The notes under the pieces are model-generated. The model searched no databases, was not told the origin of the DNA, and saw nothing but the letters and a program-made list of their open reading frames with translations. Of a stretch of 59,984 nucleotides of DNA, positions 56,530 through 59,984 are shown one piece after another. Where the stretch lies: the NCBI RefSeq assembly GCF_017590215.1, contig NZ_JAFFPK010000083.1, positions 1 through 59,984 on the forward strand, read 5' to 3'. The translations under genes were made by a program, and so were the position numbers. Position 1 is the first letter of the stretch. Every line of letters starts with the position of its first letter. The stretch comes from Clostridium sp. CCUG 7971. Lineage in GTDB: Bacteria; Bacillota; Clostridia; Peptostreptococcales; Peptostreptococcaceae.

Positions 56530-58057
56530 CGTAATTATAGCTGAGGATCAACAACTCATATTAAAGGATTTATGTAACAAAATTTCTAAAATAGATAACG
56601 ATATTAATATTGTAGCTACAGCAATTAATGGAGCTGATGCATATGAAAAAATTATTAATTTAAAACCTGATATAGTATTTACAGACATCAATATGCCTAT
56701 CATAAACGGAATTGAAATGATAGAAAAAGTTAAAAATGAAAATATTGATACTCGTTTTGTGATAATTAGTGGTTATAAAGATTTTGAATATGCTAGAGCT
56801 GCTATTAAAATTGGTGTTGATGAATACCTTTTAAAACCAATATTAATAGATGATATAAAAAAAATATTAAATAATTTAAAGTCAAAAATTTCAATGAAGC
56901 AAAAAGATTATGAACAACATATTATAAATAAATTAATAGACTCAACACTTACTGATAAACCTACAATAAACACTAACTTTGATTACAAGTATTATTATGT
57001 AATACTATTTATAGCTGGTCCATACTCAAGTTTTACAATTGATTTTGATACACCATTTACTAAAATTTTAACTACTATAGACTTAATGAATCTGTCTAAA
57101 AATTATCTTGACTCTGAGGATAAAATGTTTTTAACTAAAGGTAAACATTGCAATGAAATAGTTGGGATATGGGCAAGTAATCATGAATCTTCTGATAAAA
57201 TTAGATTGTTCTGTAATGAAATTATCTCTATATGTAATGAAGAAAATATATTTTTGACTGTTGGTTTAAGTAGGCCTATTAAACATATCGATAATATCGG
57301 TATTACTAGCCAGATAGTTAGGACTGTATTAAAAAAGAAAATAGTATTTTCACAATCGAATATTTTAGATTGTTCCAAAAGCGAAATATACATTCATAAT
57401 CATAGAGTTTTTCTTACAGATAGTATGGAAAAAATCATTAAATTTATGATTCAAAATAATCAAAAAGATAATTTTATCAATATCTGTCTTGATCTTGTAA
57501 AGACTTTAGAACAAAATAATGCAACTCAATTAGAGATTGACAAGTGCCTAAAATCATTAATAAATATTTGCAATACTTATATTCTATCTGAGTACAATAT
57601 TTCTGATATTGATATTAAAATCGATGAGTGTATCTCATCATCTAGTAACTACGATGAGCTTGCGTCTAATATAAAAACTATCTTCAACGAATTTATAGAT
57701 GACTATAATAAAAATACTTTAAAAAGTAACTATATGAACGATATGATTGAGTCATCTAAAGAATATATAAAAAAACATTTTTCTGAAGATATTAATATTA
57801 ATGATATTGCTAATTTATTCTCAGTATCCCCTACATACTTTAGCCGTTTATTTAAAAAAGAAGTAGGTATACCTCCTATTGTTTATCTAACAAGATATAG
57901 GTTAGAAAAAGCATGTGAATACTTTAATAATACTGAATTTACTGTAAAAGAAGTTTCTGAGCTTTGTGGATATTCTGATCCATTTTACTTTAGTAAATCT
58001 TTCAAATCAATTATAGGTGTATCACCTAAAAAATATAAATTAAAAATTAAAATTTAA
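56522..58057 (+). CDS. YesN-type AraC-family response regulator
   Basis: 511 residues. N-terminal receiver with Asp55 (IVFTDINMPIINGIEM) and Lys in YLLKPI; a middle domain of about 270 residues; C-terminal AraC double helix-turn-helix from about 410 (YIKKHFSEDININDIANLF; VGIPPIVYLTRYRLEKACEY; GYSDPFYFSKSFK). TTG start overlapping the kinase gene by 8 bp. It is the obvious candidate activator for the two promoters with 23-bp-period repeats flanking the operon. Confidence 0.9.
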   Translation: MINVIIAEDQQLILKDLCNKISKIDNDINIVATAINGADAYEKIINLKPDIVFTDINMPIINGIEMIEKVKNENIDTRFVIISGYKDFEYARAAIKIGVDEYLLKPILIDDIKKILNNLKSKISMKQKDYEQHIINKLIDSTLTDKPTINTNFDYKYYYVILFIAGPYSSFTIDFDTPFTKILTTIDLMNLSKNYLDSEDKMFLTKGKHCNEIVGIWASNHESSDKIRLFCNEIISICNEENIFLTVGLSRPIKHIDNIGITSQIVRTVLKKKIVFSQSNILDCSKSEIYIHNHRVFLTDSMEKIIKFMIQNNQKDNFINICLDLVKTLEQNNATQLEIDKCLKSLINICNTYILSEYNISDIDIKIDECISSSSNYDELASNIKTIFNEFIDDYNKNTLKSNYMNDMIESSKEYIKKHFSEDININDIANLFSVSPTYFSRLFKKEVGIPPIVYLTRYRLEKACEYFNNTEFTVKEVSELCGYSDPFYFSKSFKSIIGVSPKKYKLKIKI

Positions 58058-58072
58058 ATAATTATAATATAT

Positions 58073-58138
58073 AAAAAAATACATTTAAAATAATCAAAAA
58101 AATACATTTAAATCCCCCTCAAATTGCCTTATTATAAA
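58073..58138 (+). promoter_or_regulatory. Promoter and direct-repeat operator of the alpha-galactosidase gene
   Basis: AAAAAAATACATTTAAA occurs at 58073-58089 and again at 58096-58112, an exact 23-bp period. A -10 TATAAA lies at 58133-58138, about 21 nt after the second repeat, and no good -35 is present. Spacing and sequence agree with the operator of the binding-protein operon. Confidence 0.6.
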
Positions 58139-58178
58139 TTACAAAGTTAGATTTATAGTAATACAATATGAGGGGGAT
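58112..58178 (+). repeat. Long inverted repeat that can mask the alpha-galactosidase ribosome binding site
   Basis: ATCCCCCTCAAATTG (58112-58126) pairs with CAATATGAGGGGGAT (58164-58178), 14 of 15 bases. The right arm is the ribosome binding site of the downstream gene. The left arm lies upstream of the predicted start of transcription, so only read-through transcripts contain both arms. Confidence 0.6.
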
Positions 58179-58184
58179 ATTTAT

Positions 58185-59933
58185 ATGAATAAATATAATT
58201 TAAAAATATTGGGAGATACATCAAATATTGATATTGAGAAATTATATAGAGTTGATGATGGTATTGAATATATAACAATTAATCTAAAAAGTGAAAATAA
58301 AAAAGTTTTTCCTAAACTTACACTAACACTATCAGTACCTGCTATTGATATACATTATAAATGGAATCCTAAAATTCATATGTTAAAAGCATTAAATCTT
58401 GATTGGTTTAATAACCTTCATACATGTAATGGATTTACAGGTGCTCCAGTTGAAACATTAATGACATATAACAATGAAAATAGATTTACGCTAGCATTAT
58501 CTGATACATTAAATACTATAGATTTTAAGTCTATTGTTTGTGAAGAAGATGCAGAATATGAGTACCATATTACACTATTTGATAATTGTAATATTTCAAG
58601 AGATTCCTACTCACTAACATTAAGAATTGATTCAAATAAAATTCCTTACTATGAAACTCTTAATAAAGTAGCAAAATGGTGGGAAACATTAGATAATAAT
58701 AAACCTGCATCAGTCCCATATCTTGCAAAAAAAGCAATGTATTCTTCTTGGTATAGCTTCCACCAACTTCTTGATGAAGATAAAATATTAAATCAATGCA
58801 GACTTTCTAAAAAACTTGGTTGTGAATCTATAATTATAGATGACGGTTGGCAGACAGATGATAATAATCGTGGCTATGCTTACTGTGGTGATTGGAATGT
58901 AGCAAAATCTAAAATAAAAGATATGAGAAAATTTATTGACAATGTTCATAACGAAGATATGAAAATATTATTCTGGTACAGTGTTCCTTTTGTAGGTAAG
59001 AAATCAAGTGTATTTAATAGATTTAAAGATATGCTTATAGATCCCGAAAATGAAAGAGAATGGCATGTGTTTGACCCTAGATTCCCTGAAGTTCGAGAAT
59101 ATATTATAGGTATTTACGAAAGCGCGTTAAAAGAATGGGATTTAGATGGATTTAAATTAGATTTCGTTGATGAATTTGTTGTTACCCCATTTAGTGGCAA
59201 TCAAAATGATCAAAGACGTGATTATGAATCTATTGCTGATGCTTCAGATAGATTATTAAAGGACTGTATAAGTAGGCTAAAAACATTAAAACCAGATATT
59301 ATGCTTGAATTTAGACAAACATACAATGGTCCAATGATGAGAACTTACGGAAATATATTTAGAGCTGTTGACTGTCCTTTAGATGATTTAGAAAACCGTA
59401 TTAGAATCTGTGATATCAGACTACTCGCTGGAGATTCTGCTGTTCATTCAGATATGATAATGTGGAACATTAAAGATACTTTAGAAAGTGCTGCATTACA
59501 ATTTGTAAATATATTATTTAGTGTACCTCAAATTTCAATGCTAATAGATGAGCTTCCAAAAAATCAGTACAATATGCTTAAGTTCTACTGTGATCTTTGG
59601 AATAAATATAGAGATGCATTCATAAATGGTAAATTTATGCCACTAAATCCTCATTGTAGATATAACGTACTGACTGGTTATAATGATGATACTTTTGTAT
59701 GTACTTACCACAGTAATGAAGTAATAAATATAGATAAAATATACAATAATATGGTATTTGTAAACGGAACTTATAGCTCAATGTTGCACTTGAATATTAA
59801 TGCAGATCCTATCAATAAACATCTAATTGTATATAATTGTGAAGGAAATATTATATTTGACGAAAATATCATTTTACATAACGGATATAATATGTTTAAA
59901 ATTCCTCCTTGTGGTATTGCTAAATTTAAGTAA
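58185..59933 (+). CDS. GH36-type alpha-galactosidase
   Basis: 582 residues, shorter than the usual ~720-residue GH36 enzymes because the N-terminal beta domain is reduced. TIM barrel with SSWYSFHQLLDEDK, IIIDDGWQTDDNN, then the nucleophile Asp326 in LDGFKLDFVDEF, and ICDIRLLAGDSAVHSDMIMW where the acid/base Asp should lie. C-terminal beta-sandwich. No signal peptide, so cytoplasmic. Removes terminal alpha-galactose from imported oligosaccharides. The GAGGGGG site is 6 nt before the ATG and sits in an inverted repeat. No terminator is visible before the window end. Confidence 0.85.
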   Translation: MNKYNLKILGDTSNIDIEKLYRVDDGIEYITINLKSENKKVFPKLTLTLSVPAIDIHYKWNPKIHMLKALNLDWFNNLHTCNGFTGAPVETLMTYNNENRFTLALSDTLNTIDFKSIVCEEDAEYEYHITLFDNCNISRDSYSLTLRIDSNKIPYYETLNKVAKWWETLDNNKPASVPYLAKKAMYSSWYSFHQLLDEDKILNQCRLSKKLGCESIIIDDGWQTDDNNRGYAYCGDWNVAKSKIKDMRKFIDNVHNEDMKILFWYSVPFVGKKSSVFNRFKDMLIDPENEREWHVFDPRFPEVREYIIGIYESALKEWDLDGFKLDFVDEFVVTPFSGNQNDQRRDYESIADASDRLLKDCISRLKTLKPDIMLEFRQTYNGPMMRTYGNIFRAVDCPLDDLENRIRICDIRLLAGDSAVHSDMIMWNIKDTLESAALQFVNILFSVPQISMLIDELPKNQYNMLKFYCDLWNKYRDAFINGKFMPLNPHCRYNVLTGYNDDTFVCTYHSNEVINIDKIYNNMVFVNGTYSSMLHLNINADPINKHLIVYNCEGNIIFDENIILHNGYNMFKIPPCGIAKFK

Positions 59934-59984
59934 GCCCATTTTACTAATTTAAGTTTAATATAAATAAAAAGATATTATCATAAA

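Overview
The window is a low-GC, gene-dense bacterial chromosome segment with Firmicutes features: strong GGAGG-type ribosome binding sites, frequent hairpin plus T-run terminators, a Spo0E-like sporulation phosphatase, GlcT/RAT antitermination, LytTR/GHKL and YesMN-type two-component systems, and CsoR-, Fur- and PurR-like operators. The gene content points to an anaerobic spore-former of class Clostridia, most likely near Peptostreptococcaceae (Clostridioides/Paraclostridium/Romboutsia). That placement is inference from style, not from a marker gene. I found no rRNA, tRNA, CRISPR array, insertion sequence or prophage.

Layout. 0-5.2 kb: a Spo0E-like protein; a MATE pump divergent from a MerR regulator, with overlapping promoters including a classic 19-bp-spacer MerR promoter; a methyltransferase; a DMT exporter. 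5.3-12.4 kb: one minus-strand operon coding a PotBCAD-type ABC importer, adenine deaminase and an MTA/SAH-type deaminase, under a promoter that carries two inverted PurBox-like elements. 12.5-20.4 kb: PH-domain protein, SWIM-SNF2 helicase, a small Cys-motif protein, an FAD oxidoreductase, and CopA with a CsoR-type operator. 20.4-23.5 kb: glucose/GlcNAc-type PTS (IIBC, IIA) with a GlcT-like antiterminator and an intact RAT/terminator switch. 23.5-29.4 kb: aspartate 4-decarboxylase, small unknown proteins, a tandem GNAT protein, a frameshifted azoreductase, a DUF434 protein and a pirin remnant. 29.5-33.4 kb: Fur-box-linked siderophore or heme type ABC importer. 33.4-44.6 kb: L,D-transpeptidase, a BceAB-like exporter divergent from a LytTR/GHKL two-component system with a 21-bp direct-repeat operator, nitrilase plus LysR, a second LytTR/GHKL pair, decayed pieces of a FtsX-like permease and of a histidine kinase, and a DUF3955 membrane protein.

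44.8-59.9 kb is a glycan-foraging locus: GH42 beta-galactosidase, a giant secreted two-module glycosidase, a MalF/MalG-type sugar ABC transporter with binding protein, a YesMN-type two-component system, and a GH36 alpha-galactosidase. A pair of direct repeats with an exact 23-bp period lies upstream of both the binding-protein operon and the alpha-galactosidase gene, and is a good candidate for the YesN-like regulator's operator. The giant enzyme is the most unusual gene. It is an internal duplication of a TIM-barrel, beta-sandwich and CBM-like unit. Its N-terminal barrel has lost both catalytic glutamates, while the C-terminal barrel keeps them. The inferred flow is: polymer or glycoprotein glycan is trimmed outside the cell, oligosaccharides are imported, and terminal alpha- and beta-galactose residues are removed in the cytoplasm.
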